A DNA stretch of 64,000 bases, taken from contig NZ_AYMP01000023.1 in the NCBI RefSeq assembly GCF_000633515.1, positions 1 to 64,000 on the forward strand, written 5' to 3'. The position numbers were made by a program, and so were the translations under genes. Shown here one piece after another: positions 20,812 to 30,649 of this stretch. The DNA comes from Morganella morganii H1r (GTDB taxonomy: Bacteria; Pseudomonadota; Gammaproteobacteria; Enterobacterales; Enterobacteriaceae). A model generated the notes under the pieces. The model was not told the origin of the DNA. It searched no databases and worked only from the letters and a program-made list of their open reading frames with translations. The first letter of the stretch is position 1. Each line of letters opens with the position of its first letter.

Positions 20812-22167
20812 TCAGAAGCGGGAGAAATCATTGAAAAGTGCAAGCCCCATCAACAGTACCAGTGCCATTACACCAATACGATAACTGAAGTCTTGTACAC
20901 GCTCAGACACCGGCCCGCCTTTTATCTTCTCGATAAGCAGGAATAACAGGTGTCCACCATCTAAAACTGGCAGCGGGAACAGGTTTATGATCCCTAAATT
21001 GACGCTGATGAGCGCCAGAAACATCAGATAATACACTAAGCCCGAATCGGCGGAAATACCGGCACCTTTCGCAATCGATACCGGACCGCTGAGATTATTC
21101 AGTTTTACATCACCGGTCACCAGCTTGCCGATCATCTTCACGGTCAGATTCATTAACTGCCAGGTTTTCCCGGTCGCCTCGGCAACCGCTTCCACCGGCC
21201 CGTACTGATGTTCCGTAATATACTGCGGGTCGAGCGGAATAACCTTTAATTCGACACCGGCAAAACCAATTTGTTTACTGCCGCCGCTGTTTTTTATCTC
21301 CGGTGTGAGAGGCACATTAATATGCTCTCCGCCCCGCTCAATCAGTAAATCGAGCGTTTTACCGGGACTATTACGTACAAAGAGCGTAAATGGCTGCCAA
21401 ACCGAAAGCGGCTCCCCGCTTACTTTAACGATCCTGTCCCCCGGTTGTAAACCGGCTTTTTCAGCAGGCCCCCCGGGGGTCAGTGCATTAATCTCATTGC
21501 TGACCGTTGCGGACACCGGCATAATTCCCAGAGACAGAACCGCGTCCTGTTTTTCCGGGTCCAATTTCCAGCGGGTAAGATCCAGACGCTTTTCTGCCGG
21601 TGCGGACCCGGGCTCCGGAATCACATTCAGAACGGTAAAATCATCACCGATTTTACTGATCATCGCCATGCGCACACTATTCCAGTCAGGCGTTTCGATG
21701 CCGTCAACGGCATTTAGTTCCATCCCGGGCAAAATATTTGCCTGTTCTGCGACCGATCCCGCGCGGATATCCGCCACCACCGGGCGAACTGCCGGCACAC
21801 CGATCATAAACACAATCCAGTACGCCACGATGGCCAGCAGGAAGTTAGCGATCGGCCCGGCACTGACCACCGCCGCCCGCTGACCGACGGTTTTGTTATT
21901 GAACGCCTGATGACGGCGCTCCGGCGCCACCGGTGCCACACGCTCATCCAGCATTTTGACATAGCCGCCGAGCGGGATCATGGCGATGACAAATTCGGTT
22001 CCGTGTTTGTCTGTGCGGCGCCAGAGTGCTTTGCCGAAACCGACGGAGAATCGTTCGACAAAAATACCGCAACGCCGGGCCACCCAAAAGTGCCCGAATT
22101 CATGTACGGTAACCAAAATCCCCAGTGCGATAATAAAAGCGGCTGAGTTCCAGAGAAAAGTCATCAT
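20812..22167 (-). CDS. rseP: Site-2 regulated intramembrane zinc protease RseP
   Basis: RseP cleaves RseA within the membrane to release sigma-E and also removes remnant signal peptides. The zinc motif HEFGH lies at residues 22-26 in the first transmembrane helix. Two PDZ domains lie in the middle (about 115-310), and the C-terminal LDG-type motif is [13 protein letters not shown]. The 451-residue length matches E. coli. The start ATG 22167 has another ATG one codon later. It precedes bamA by 41 bases, as in E. coli. Confidence 0.97.
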   Translation of the reverse strand: MMTFLWNSAAFIIALGILVTVHEFGHFWVARRCGIFVERFSVGFGKALWRRTDKHGTEFVIAMIPLGGYVKMLDERVAPVAPERRHQAFNNKTVGQRAAVVSAGPIANFLLAIVAYWIVFMIGVPAVRPVVADIRAGSVAEQANILPGMELNAVDGIETPDWNSVRMAMISKIGDDFTVLNVIPEPGSAPAEKRLDLTRWKLDPEKQDAVLSLGIMPVSATVSNEINALTPGGPAEKAGLQPGDRIVKVSGEPLSVWQPFTLFVRNSPGKTLDLLIERGGEHINVPLTPEIKNSGGSKQIGFAGVELKVIPLDPQYITEHQYGPVEAVAEATGKTWQLMNLTVKMIGKLVTGDVKLNNLSGPVSIAKGAGISADSGLVYYLMFLALISVNLGIINLFPLPVLDGGHLLFLLIEKIKGGPVSERVQDFSYRIGVMALVLLMGLALFNDFSRF

Positions 22168-22193
22168 GCGTTTTCTGTCTGCTCCCGGTGTGC

Positions 22194-23054
22194 TTAAAAG
22201 CCGGAGAATACTAACAGGATCAGACCGGCAAATACCGGTACTGCTGCGGTCAGGCTGTCAATGCGATCCATCACACCACCATGTCCCGGGATCAGCTGAC
22301 TGCTGTCCTTCACGCCTGACTGGCGTTTAAACATGCTTTCGGTCAGATCACCGAACACGGAAATCAGAACCACAATCACTGACACAATAATCAGGTTTTC
22401 CGGCAGTGTCTGTAACGGCGAATAGTGGCTGAACAGCCAGGACACCAGACCGGCGGTAATCAGGCCACCGGCCAGACCTTCCAGGGTTTTGCCCGGCGAG
22501 ACACGCGGTGCCATTTTGTGTTTGCCCAGCAGGCGGCCAAAGGCATACGCCCCGGAGTCCGCCGCCCAGACCAGCAGCATGACATACAGCAGCCACCAGG
22601 CCCCCTGATACACATCACCGGCCGCATATCCCTGGTTGCGCAGCACCATCATGCCGCTGTAAAACGGCACAATCGTTACCACACCGAAGATCAGGCGGAT
22701 AATCACAGAATCTTTCCACAGCGCGGCGGATTTCGGGAAACTGATCACCAGCAGCACCGCGCAGACCCACCAGACCAGCGCTGCCCACAGGCTGACCTGC
22801 ACTGCCGTATCCGCCATCAGATTACTCATATCCAGTGTCAGCTGCCACGCAGCCAGACCGGCGGCAAACAGCACACCGGTAACAATACGTTGTCCGCTAC
22901 CTTTCAGACCGGCAAACTGCGCCCACTCCCAGCCGGCCAGACCACATACAGCAATCACCACCCAGCCGAAATGCTGTGGCGCGAGCATAAACATCGCCAG
23001 CAGGACCAGCGGAATTAAAATAATGGCAGTAATTAGACGGTACTTAAGCAACAT
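22194..23054 (-). CDS. cdsA: Phosphatidate cytidylyltransferase (CDP-diacylglycerol synthase)
   Basis: CdsA makes CDP-diacylglycerol from phosphatidate and CTP, the branch point for all phospholipids. It is a polytopic membrane protein with the family signature [21 protein letters not shown] followed by [12 protein letters not shown]. The open frame extends to 23114, but homology begins at MLLKYRL, so I place the start at ATG 23054. GGAGG lies only 2 bases from that ATG and 5 bases from the next codon, TTG at 23051, which would give exactly an E. coli-like LLKYRL start. The gene overlaps the end of uppS. Confidence 0.95.
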   Translation of the reverse strand: MLLKYRLITAIILIPLVLLAMFMLAPQHFGWVVIAVCGLAGWEWAQFAGLKGSGQRIVTGVLFAAGLAAWQLTLDMSNLMADTAVQVSLWAALVWWVCAVLLVISFPKSAALWKDSVIIRLIFGVVTIVPFYSGMMVLRNQGYAAGDVYQGAWWLLYVMLLVWAADSGAYAFGRLLGKHKMAPRVSPGKTLEGLAGGLITAGLVSWLFSHYSPLQTLPENLIIVSVIVVLISVFGDLTESMFKRQSGVKDSSQLIPGHGGVMDRIDSLTAAVPVFAGLILLVFSGF

Positions 23055-23817
23055 TTCCTCCCGGAGCCTGCTCAGACTGATCATCAGGTGTGGTTCCGCC
23101 GAAACGGCGCTCACGCTGTGTAAAAGATGTCACCGCATCGCTGAATGCGTTTTCATCAAAGTCAGGCCACAGCACTTCTGTAAAATAAAATTCGGCATAC
23201 GCAACCTGCCAGAGCAGGAAGTTGCTGATACGATGCTCACCACCGGTCCGGATCACGAGATCAATCGGCGGCTGGTCATGAAGTGAGATATGACGGCTGA
23301 TATCCTGTTCGCTGACATCCTCAGCGGACAGCTCCCCGCGCTGCACCTGTGCTATCACCTGTTTCACACTGTGGGTGATATCCCAGCGCCCGCCGTAGTT
23401 GGCGGCGATATTCAGCTGTAAACCGGTATTATTGGCGGTCAGCACCTGACCGCGGCGGATGCGCTCCTGCAGACGCGGACTGAACCGGCTGATATCACCG
23501 ATAACGGATAATCTGACATTGTGTTTGTGCAGGCTTTTGACTTCGTTATCCAGCGCAAAGACAAACAACTCCATCAGTGAGTGAACTTCCTGTTCAGGAC
23601 GGTTCCAGTTCTCACTGCTGAAGGCATAAAGTGTCAGGGATTGTATCTGGTTTTTGATGGCAAAACTGACCGAGCTGCGGACCGATTTGATCCCTGCGCG
23701 ATGGCCGGAAACCCGCAATTTTCCGCGTTTTTTTGCCCAGCGGCCGTTGCCGTCCATAATAATGGCGACATGCTGAGGTCCCGGCTTTTCTGAGGCATTT
23801 TCACTGGATACTGTCAC
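23044..23817 (-). CDS. uppS: Undecaprenyl diphosphate synthase
   Basis: UppS (IspU) extends farnesyl diphosphate with eight isopentenyl units to make the C55 carrier for peptidoglycan and O-antigen. The catalytic aspartate lies in HVAIIMDGNGRWAKKRG, with further cis-prenyltransferase blocks LYAFSSENWNRP and DLVIRTGGEHRISNFLLWQ. The frame is open to 23871. I chose GTG 23817 because AAAGGA lies 9 bases ahead and the upstream part crosses a terminator-like hairpin. This gives 257 residues against 253 in E. coli. The stop overlaps the cdsA start. Confidence 0.96.
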   Translation of the reverse strand: MTVSSENASEKPGPQHVAIIMDGNGRWAKKRGKLRVSGHRAGIKSVRSSVSFAIKNQIQSLTLYAFSSENWNRPEQEVHSLMELFVFALDNEVKSLHKHNVRLSVIGDISRFSPRLQERIRRGQVLTANNTGLQLNIAANYGGRWDITHSVKQVIAQVQRGELSAEDVSEQDISRHISLHDQPPIDLVIRTGGEHRISNFLLWQVAYAEFYFTEVLWPDFDENAFSDAVTSFTQRERRFGGTTPDDQSEQAPGGNVA

Positions 23818-23861
23818 GCAAGTTAATCCTTTGAGGTATCGGTTAATACATGGCGTCAGAC

Positions 23862-23890
23862 ACAAAAACACCGTGCAGGTTCACGGTGTT
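23862..23890 (-). terminator. Intrinsic terminator or attenuator between dxr and uppS
   Basis: On the minus strand a 9-bp perfect stem, AACACCGTG with CACGGTGTT (23867-23875 and 23882-23890), is followed by a run of T (AAAAA on the plus strand at 23864-23868, partly within the stem). It lies 133 bases after the dxr stop and about 45 bases before the uppS start, so it could end dxr transcripts or attenuate uppS. Confidence 0.7.
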
Positions 23891-23934
23891 GTCTCTGTTT
23901 GTCAGTGATAGCGTCATGGTGTCATTAACCGGTC

Positions 23935-23963
23935 ATTAAAAATCTGATTTACAGAAATCGCAA
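23935..23963 (-). promoter_or_regulatory. Putative promoter upstream of uppS
   Basis: On the minus strand TTGCGA (23958-23963) and TTTAAT (23935-23940) are separated by exactly 17 bases. Transcripts from here would pass through the hairpin at 23862-23890 before reaching uppS. The fit to the sigma-70 consensus is moderate. Confidence 0.45.
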
Positions 23964-24022
23964 CGCCGAACTATATCACTTGCGCTATTCACCGACAAAC
24001 GCAACCCGTTAATATAAATTAA

Positions 24023-25219
24023 TTACTTCGCGATTTTTCCGATTGATTTACGGGTCAGTTCCCGCGCCTGTTTATCAATAATAAGGACATCATCAATTGA
24101 CTGAGGTTCCGTAAACCGGTGATTTTCCACTACCATACGGTTTATTTGCGCGATATCTGTGAAACGGATTCTGTTTTGTAAAAATGCCTGCACGGTTTCT
24201 TCATTTGCGGCATTCATTGCCGTGGTTGCCGCCTGCCCGTCATCACAGGCGTCGATCGCCAGTTTCAGGCACGGATAACGGTTATAATCCGGCTCAGTGA
24301 ATGTCAGGCCGCCCATACGGGTGAAATCAAGACGTTCAGCCCCGGCGGTGATACGCCCCGGATAACTCATGGAATAGCTGATCGGGGTACGCATATCCGG
24401 GGTACCCAGCTGCGCGATAATGCTGCCGTCAGTATAGCGGACCATGGAGTGGATGACCGACTGCGGATGCACAATCACTTCCATTTGTTTCGCTGATGCA
24501 TTAAAGAAATAACGCGCCTCAATATATTCAAGACCTTTATTCATCATCGTGGCGGAATCCACGGAAATTTTACGTCCCATTGACCAGTTCGGGTGCGCGC
24601 AGGCCTGATCCGGCGTCATATTGGCCAGTTCAGATAAGGTGGTTTCGCGGAACGGGCCGCCGGAGCCGGTCAGGATAATGGAATCAATACCGGCGGCAGT
24701 CAGGTCAGCATGCCCGAGCGATAACTGTACGCCGGTTGGCAGGGACTGGAAAATCGCATTGTGTTCACTGTCGATAGGAAACAGTTCAGCGCGGCTGGTG
24801 CTCATGGCGGCAAAAAACAGACGCCCGCTGGTAATCAGCGCTTCTTTGTTCGCCAGCAGAATACGCTTGTCAGCGCGGATAGCCGCGAGGGTCGGCAGCA
24901 GCCCGGCCACACCGGTAATGGCAGCCATGACCTGATCCACCTCATCCGACTGAACCACTTCACAGATAGCAGCACTGCCGCTGAGCACTTCGGTTGCACT
25001 GCCGTGGAGTTTCAGCTGAATGCGCAATTCACCGGCAGCCACTTCGTCGGATAACACCGCATAGCGGGGTTTAAATTCCAGACACTGTTCAAACATCGTC
25101 TGAACATTTTTCCCGGCAGCCAGAACCACCGCACGGAACAGGTCCGGATGCTGACGAATAACCGAGAGTGTGTTTTTACCGATAGATCCCGTGGATCCGA
25201 GAATGGCCAAACCTTTCAT
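24023..25219 (-). CDS. dxr: 1-deoxy-D-xylulose 5-phosphate reductoisomerase
   Basis: Dxr (IspC) converts DXP to 2-C-methyl-D-erythritol 4-phosphate, the committed step of the MEP isoprenoid pathway and the target of fosmidomycin. The NADPH-binding motif [13 protein letters not shown] begins at residue 6, LLANKEALI lies near 122, metal-ligand residues lie in [11 protein letters not shown], and the flexible loop is [20 protein letters not shown]. The 398-residue length equals that of E. coli. It feeds the same isoprenoid route used by the next gene, uppS. Confidence 0.98.
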   Translation of the reverse strand: MKGLAILGSTGSIGKNTLSVIRQHPDLFRAVVLAAGKNVQTMFEQCLEFKPRYAVLSDEVAAGELRIQLKLHGSATEVLSGSAAICEVVQSDEVDQVMAAITGVAGLLPTLAAIRADKRILLANKEALITSGRLFFAAMSTSRAELFPIDSEHNAIFQSLPTGVQLSLGHADLTAAGIDSIILTGSGGPFRETTLSELANMTPDQACAHPNWSMGRKISVDSATMMNKGLEYIEARYFFNASAKQMEVIVHPQSVIHSMVRYTDGSIIAQLGTPDMRTPISYSMSYPGRITAGAERLDFTRMGGLTFTEPDYNRYPCLKLAIDACDDGQAATTAMNAANEETVQAFLQNRIRFTDIAQINRMVVENHRFTEPQSIDDVLIIDKQARELTRKSIGKIAK

Positions 25220-25316
25220 GATAAATACTCAATGTGACTTTATCGTTATTTCGAATCGCAAAAGTATAGCACTTTGGTCAACGGAGGGTGAGAAGTCATT
25301 TCCGCAACTGATAAGT

Positions 25317-25344
25317 AAAAAAATAGTGCCCTCAGGCACTATTT
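25317..25344 (-). terminator. Rho-independent terminator of frr
   Basis: A perfect 10-bp stem, AAATAGTGCC with GGCACTATTT, and a 4-base loop (25321-25344) are followed on the minus strand by a T-run (25317-25323 reads AAAAAAA on the plus strand). It separates frr from dxr. Confidence 0.88.
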
Positions 25345-25374
25345 CTGTATGTTCTGTTCAGCACAGCATCCGGA

Positions 25375-25932
25375 TCAGAATTCCATCAGCTCTTTTTCTT
25401 TTGCTGCCAGTGCATCATCGATTTTTTTGATAAACAGATCAGTCATTTTCTGAACGTCGTCCTGGGAACGGCGATCATCATCTTCACTGATTTCTTTGTC
25501 TTTCAGCAGTGCTTTGACTTTATCGTTCGCATCACGGCGGACGTTACGCACAGCAATACGACCCTGCTCAGCGTCACCACGGACCACTTTGATCAGGTCT
25601 TTACGGCGTTCTTCAGTCAGTGCAGGAAGCGGAACACGGATAACCGTACCGGCAGATGACGGGTTTAAACCGAGGTCAGAGGCCATAATCGCTTTTTCGA
25701 TAGCCGGTGACATGGAACGGTCAAACACAGTGATAGCCAGGGTGCGTGAATCTTCCGCAACCACGTTAGCTAACTGGCGCAGCGGAGTCGGTGTACCGTA
25801 ATATTCAACAACGATACCGTCCAGCAGGCTCGGGGAAGCACGGCCGGTGCGCACTTTACTGATTTGGGATTTCAGCGACTCGACGCATTTTTCCATGCGT
25901 TCCTGCGCGTCTTTCTGGATTTCATTAATCAC
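25375..25932 (-). CDS. frr: Ribosome recycling factor
   Basis: RRF splits post-termination ribosomes together with EF-G. The 185-residue length equals that of E. coli Frr. The conserved [24 protein letters not shown] and the C-terminal [18 protein letters not shown] are clear. The start is GTG at 25932, with AAGGA 9 bases upstream. A TATAAT with GC-rich discriminator lies at 25989-25994 on the same strand, so frr probably has its own promoter after pyrH. Confidence 0.98.
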   Translation of the reverse strand: MINEIQKDAQERMEKCVESLKSQISKVRTGRASPSLLDGIVVEYYGTPTPLRQLANVVAEDSRTLAITVFDRSMSPAIEKAIMASDLGLNPSSAGTVIRVPLPALTEERRKDLIKVVRGDAEQGRIAVRNVRRDANDKVKALLKDKEISEDDDRRSQDDVQKMTDLFIKKIDDALAAKEKELMEF

Positions 25933-25988
25933 GTTATGAGTCCTTGGAAACGGGTAATTTTTCAGACCGTGCCTGTCGCGCGGCCCGC

Positions 25989-25994
25989 ATTATA
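25989..25994 (-). promoter_or_regulatory. Likely frr promoter -10 element
   Basis: A perfect TATAAT on the minus strand is followed by the G/C-rich discriminator GCGGGCC, of the kind found at growth-rate-controlled promoters. The -35 is weak; TTATAA lies 17 bases away. It stands in the 118-base gap between pyrH and frr. Confidence 0.5.
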
Positions 25995-26050
25995 ATTTTG
26001 GCGAATCGATTTATAAATGATACCGTCAAATTCCGCCGGTGTCCCGGCGT

Positions 26051-26779
26051 TTAGTCACGCGAAATCAAGGTACCTTCGTTCTCGCCCATCACGACACGGC
26101 GTAATGCGCCGGGTTTGTTCATGTTGAAAACACGGATTGGCAGGTTATGGTCACGGGCCAGGGTAAAGGCCGCCAGATCCATCACTTTCAGTTCGCGTTC
26201 CAGCACATCCTGATAGTTGAGTTTTTCATACAGCACCGCATCCGGGTCTTTGGCCGGATCGGCTGAGTAAACACCATCCACTTTTGTGGCTTTCAGTACC
26301 ACATCCGCTTCAATTTCGATCCCGCGCAGACAGGCCGCAGAATCCGTGGTAAAGAATGGGTTGCCTGTTCCGGCAGAAAAAATAACCACACGACCGTGAC
26401 GTAAAAGACTGATTGCCTCAGCCCAGCTGTAATTGTCACAAACGCCGTTGAGCGGAATCGCAGACATCAGCCGCGCATTCACATAAGCGCGATGAAGTGC
26501 ATCACGCATTGCCAGACCGTTCATCACGGTTGCCAGCATACCCATATGGTCACCGACAACGCGGTTCATACCGGCTTCGGCCAGCCCTGCGCCGCGAAAC
26601 AGATTGCCCCCGCCAATAACGACACCGACCTGAATCTGCAGTTCAACCAGTTCCTTAATTTCCTGCGCCATACGGTCAAGTACAGTCGCATCAATTCCGA
26701 AACCTTCATTCCCTTGTAAAGCCTCGCCACTGAGCTTCAGCAGAATACGTTGATAAACAGGTTTTGCATTGGTAGCCAT
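26051..26779 (-). CDS. pyrH: Uridylate kinase
   Basis: PyrH phosphorylates UMP to UDP in pyrimidine synthesis and is essential. It belongs to the amino-acid-kinase fold with the blocks [23 protein letters not shown] and [16 protein letters not shown]. The open frame extends to 26896. ATG 26779 gives [16 protein letters not shown], identical in layout to E. coli PyrH, and 242 residues; AGGA lies about 10 bases upstream. It sits between tsf and frr in the order conserved across proteobacteria. Confidence 0.97.
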   Translation of the reverse strand: MATNAKPVYQRILLKLSGEALQGNEGFGIDATVLDRMAQEIKELVELQIQVGVVIGGGNLFRGAGLAEAGMNRVVGDHMGMLATVMNGLAMRDALHRAYVNARLMSAIPLNGVCDNYSWAEAISLLRHGRVVIFSAGTGNPFFTTDSAACLRGIEIEADVVLKATKVDGVYSADPAKDPDAVLYEKLNYQDVLERELKVMDLAAFTLARDHNLPIRVFNMNKPGALRRVVMGENEGTLISRD

Positions 26780-26858
26780 GGTGTTCTGTCCTAAACAGAT
26801 GAATTTATTGCCAGAGATACCCGGACGGATGCCCGGATGATAAACAGGGGTACGACAG

Positions 26859-26887
26859 ATAAAACAGAACCGCCTTCCGGCGGCTCT
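26859..26887 (-). terminator. Terminator downstream of tsf
   Basis: On the minus strand the GC-rich stem AGCCGCC with GGCGGTT and a GGAA loop is followed by CTGTTTTATC, a moderate T-run. It separates the rpsB-tsf operon from pyrH. Confidence 0.7.
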
Positions 26888-26899
26888 GATATGCAATGA

Positions 26900-27751
26900 T
26901 TATTTGCTCATTGCCGCGACTTCTGCAGCGAAGTCAGCTTCAGCTTTCTCGATACCTTCACCCACTTCGAAACGGATGAATGCGGTCACGTCTGCTTTGT
27001 TTTCTTTCAGCAGGTCGCCGACAGATTTGCTTGGTTCCATAACGAACGGCTGACCGGTCAGAGAGATTTCGCCGGTGAATTTGTTCATACGGCCGATAAC
27101 CATTTTCTCTGCGATTTCCTGAGGTTTACCGGACTGCATTGCGATATCCAGCTGGATTTGTTTCTCGTGAGCAACAACATCAGCAGGAACATCTTCAGGT
27201 TTGGTATATTCAGGTTTGCTTGCCGCAACGTGCATAGCAATGTGTTTAACCAGTTCTTCGTTTGCGCCGGTTGCAGCAACCAGAACACCGATACGTGCGC
27301 CGTGCATATAAGAACCAACGATGTCGCCTTCTAAGATAGCAGCGCGACGGAAGCTGATGTTTTCACCGATTTTAGCAACCAGTGCAACACGCTGTTCTTC
27401 GAATTTCGCAACGATAGCTTCTGCATCAGCCGTTTTCTCAGCCATAACGAAATTCAGGATGTCCTGTGCAAATGCCAGGAAACCGGTATCTTTTGCAACG
27501 AAGTCTGTTTCACAGTTAACTTCGATCAGTGCGCCGAATTTAGCATCTGCGCTGACAGCAGATAAGATAACGCCTTCAGCAGCAACGCGGCCTGCTTTTT
27601 TCGCTGCTTTTGCCTGGCCGGATTTACGCATGTTATCGATAGCTAATTCGATATCACCGTTTGCTTCAACCAGTGCTTTTTTACATTCCATCATACCTGC
27701 GCCAGTACGTTCACGCAGTTCTTTTACCAGTGCAGCGGTAATTCCAGACAT
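26900..27751 (-). CDS. tsf: Translation elongation factor Ts
   Basis: EF-Ts is the nucleotide exchange factor for EF-Tu. The 283-residue protein has the N-terminal UBA-like part with [16 protein letters not shown] (about residues 12-27), the core dimerisation subdomains, and [17 protein letters not shown] is 4 to 5 bases before the ATG. It is co-transcribed with rpsB, the usual pairing. Confidence 0.98.
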   Translation of the reverse strand: MSGITAALVKELRERTGAGMMECKKALVEANGDIELAIDNMRKSGQAKAAKKAGRVAAEGVILSAVSADAKFGALIEVNCETDFVAKDTGFLAFAQDILNFVMAEKTADAEAIVAKFEEQRVALVAKIGENISFRRAAILEGDIVGSYMHGARIGVLVAATGANEELVKHIAMHVAASKPEYTKPEDVPADVVAHEKQIQLDIAMQSGKPQEIAEKMVIGRMNKFTGEISLTGQPFVMEPSKSVGDLLKENKADVTAFIRFEVGEGIEKAEADFAAEVAAMSK

Positions 27752-27816
27752 GTTATTTCCTCGATGAGCCTGCAGAAACTGTTTCTGCGGGGAGTTGTTC
27801 GTATATCAGATGCGTA

Positions 27817-27839
27817 TAGGGAGCCATGACGGCTCCCTA
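27817..27839 (-). other. Hairpin in the rpsB-tsf intergenic region
   Basis: A perfect 9-bp stem, TAGGGAGCC with GGCTCCCTA, with a 5-base loop sits in the 140-base gap between rpsB and tsf. A weaker stem, GCAGAAAC with GTTTCTGC, lies nearby at 27770-27787. There is no T-run on the minus strand. E. coli also has structured RNA here, so processing or partial termination that sets the S2 to EF-Ts ratio is plausible. Confidence 0.55.
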
Positions 27840-27891
27840 ACCATTTGCAGCAATACCTGGTTAATAAGAGCGCTCAGAGAGCGGACTCAGA

Positions 27892-28798
<907 letters not shown>

Positions 28799-28972
28799 TA
28801 AAAGCCGCAGTGATACCACATTTTCTTCAGTTTTCATGCCGGCGCTTATCCGTTGTCCGCCGGGTTTCCGCGCAATGATTGGCATCCTTTTCTCCGGCTG
28901 ATAACATACTGCGTCTCAGTACCAGTTTCCTAAGTAAAGTAACGGGCATTCCCGGTTCGGATATCAATAATT

Positions 28973-29770
28973 ATGGCAATTACAATCAAAACAGAAGACG
29001 ACATCGCGAAGATGCGTGTCGCCGGTCGTCTCGCGGCTGAAGTGCTCGAAATTATCGCCCCGCATGTTGTGCCGGGTGTCAGTACCGGTGAACTCGACCG
29101 TATCTGTCACGAGCATATTACGGTAAAACAGCAGGCCATTTCCGCCTGTCTCGGTTACCACGGCTTCCCGAAATCTGTCTGTATCTCCGTCAATGATGTG
29201 GTCTGCCACGGCATTCCGAGCGAAGATAAAATCTTAAAAAACGGTGATATTGTGAACATCGATGTCACTGTTATCAAAGACGGGTTCCACGGTGACACCT
29301 CCGCCATGTTTATCGCCGGAAAACCGACGATTCAGGGCGAGCGCCTGTGCCGCGTGACACAGGAGAGCCTCTATCTGGCACTGCGTATGGTCAAACCGGG
29401 CATCCGCCTGCGGACTATCGGCGCGGCTATCCAGAAATTCGCGGAAGGCCATGATTACTCTGTCGTGCGCGACTACTGCGGTCACGGTATCGGCGAAGGT
29501 TTCCACGAGGAACCGCAGGTGCTGCATTATGACGGCGATGACGGCGGCGTGGTGCTGAAAAAAGGCATGGCATTTACCATCGAGCCGATGCTGAATACCG
29601 GCGATTACCGCATCCGTACCATGAAAGACGGCTGGACCGTCAAAACCAAAGATCGCGGTTTATCCGCACAATATGAACACACGCTGGTTGTCACCGATGA
29701 CGGCTGTGAAATCATGACCCTGCGTAAAGATGAGGAAGGTGCGCTTTCCCGTATTCTCGTTGCGCAGTAA
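28973..29770 (+). CDS. map: Methionine aminopeptidase type I
   Basis: MAP removes the initiator methionine from nascent proteins when the next residue is small. The five metal ligands sit in recognisable blocks: DGFHGDTS, GHGIGEGFHEEP, FTIEPML and QYEHTLVVTDDGCEI. The 265-residue length is normal. No strong ribosome-binding site precedes the ATG at 28973. The gene is divergent from rpsB. It is followed by an 11-bp stem-loop (CATGTCCGGCA with TGCCGGGCATG, 29783-29808) that lacks a T-run. Confidence 0.97.
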   Translation: MAITIKTEDDIAKMRVAGRLAAEVLEIIAPHVVPGVSTGELDRICHEHITVKQQAISACLGYHGFPKSVCISVNDVVCHGIPSEDKILKNGDIVNIDVTVIKDGFHGDTSAMFIAGKPTIQGERLCRVTQESLYLALRMVKPGIRLRTIGAAIQKFAEGHDYSVVRDYCGHGIGEGFHEEPQVLHYDGDDGGVVLKKGMAFTIEPMLNTGDYRIRTMKDGWTVKTKDRGLSAQYEHTLVVTDDGCEIMTLRKDEEGALSRILVAQ

Positions 29771-29848
29771 CCGCCCTGTATTCATGTCCGGCACACATGC
29801 CGGGCATGATACCTCCCCGCCGTCAGGACGCTGAGGAATAAAACCTGA

Positions 29849-30565
29849 ATGACAACTTCCCCCCGGAAATCCGCCTGTATCATTATTGGTATTGCCACAC
29901 TGATCCTGCTTGTCATGCTGGTGCCGTTTTATTTCCTGACCAAATCGTTCGGCTGGTGGCAGAAAGAGTTTGTTGCGCGCGGGTATGCTGTCGGTGTGCA
30001 GATCCACCAGAATGTTTACGAACTGAATTTGTTTGATCTGGCCTTTACCAAACCGGTGTTTGATCACCAGTCAGTGTATGTCCCTGCAAGCAATCTCGGT
30101 TCCTATTTCACGCTGATTGCGTTGTCACAACAGTCGTTTCCGACACGGAAAAACATCCTGCTGCCGACAGAAAACCCCTATTTCAACGGCCGGATCAGCA
30201 TCACCGCCCTGAATATTGATACCACCGCGCTGGCAACCGAGAGCAGACAGTACCTGAATGCCGGGAAGAGCTACCGCATCACCCGTCTGACCGTCTCACC
30301 CGATCGCGCTCTGTTCAGTTTCAGTACCGATGATAACGCGCCGGAAATCCTGCAATCCTCCCCGTACCTGAAGGATATCGTCAATCAGGGTATGTGCCGC
30401 ACAGACGGACAGAGCAGCGGCTGCGGGATCGCCGAAGATACCTATATTAACCTCAGTGATGTCCTGCATAACTACTTCCGCAGCTGCCTGATTTACCGGG
30501 TGGATGATGAAAATAAACGCATTATTCTGCAGTTTATCCCGATGCCCGGCCCGGTACTGATATAA
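29849..30565 (+). CDS. Uncharacterised membrane-anchored protein between map and glnD
   Basis: I do not recognise this 238-residue protein. A short basic N-terminus is followed by one strong hydrophobic segment at about residues 9-31, typical of an uncleaved signal anchor, so the remaining 200 residues should be periplasmic. Three cysteines lie in this part, two of them in QGMCRTDGQSSGCGIAEDTY and one in YFRSCLIYR, so a disulfide is possible. GAGGA precedes the ATG. Codon use and GC content look like the neighbours. In E. coli map is followed by glnD with no such gene, so it is a lineage-specific insertion. Coding status is well supported; the function is unknown. Confidence 0.8.
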   Translation: MTTSPRKSACIIIGIATLILLVMLVPFYFLTKSFGWWQKEFVARGYAVGVQIHQNVYELNLFDLAFTKPVFDHQSVYVPASNLGSYFTLIALSQQSFPTRKNILLPTENPYFNGRISITALNIDTTALATESRQYLNAGKSYRITRLTVSPDRALFSFSTDDNAPEILQSSPYLKDIVNQGMCRTDGQSSGCGIAEDTYINLSDVLHNYFRSCLIYRVDDENKRIILQFIPMPGPVLI

Positions 30566-30649
30566 CCCCGGCGGACCGGCAAAAAACTGGTTATTTCCCC
30601 GCTGACGCAGTAACCTTGCAGCAGAACGCCTCTGCCACAAGGATCCCGT

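Noticed and set aside
29783-29808. map terminator
   Set aside because: The 11-bp stem has no following T-run, so I describe it only as a stem-loop in the map entry.
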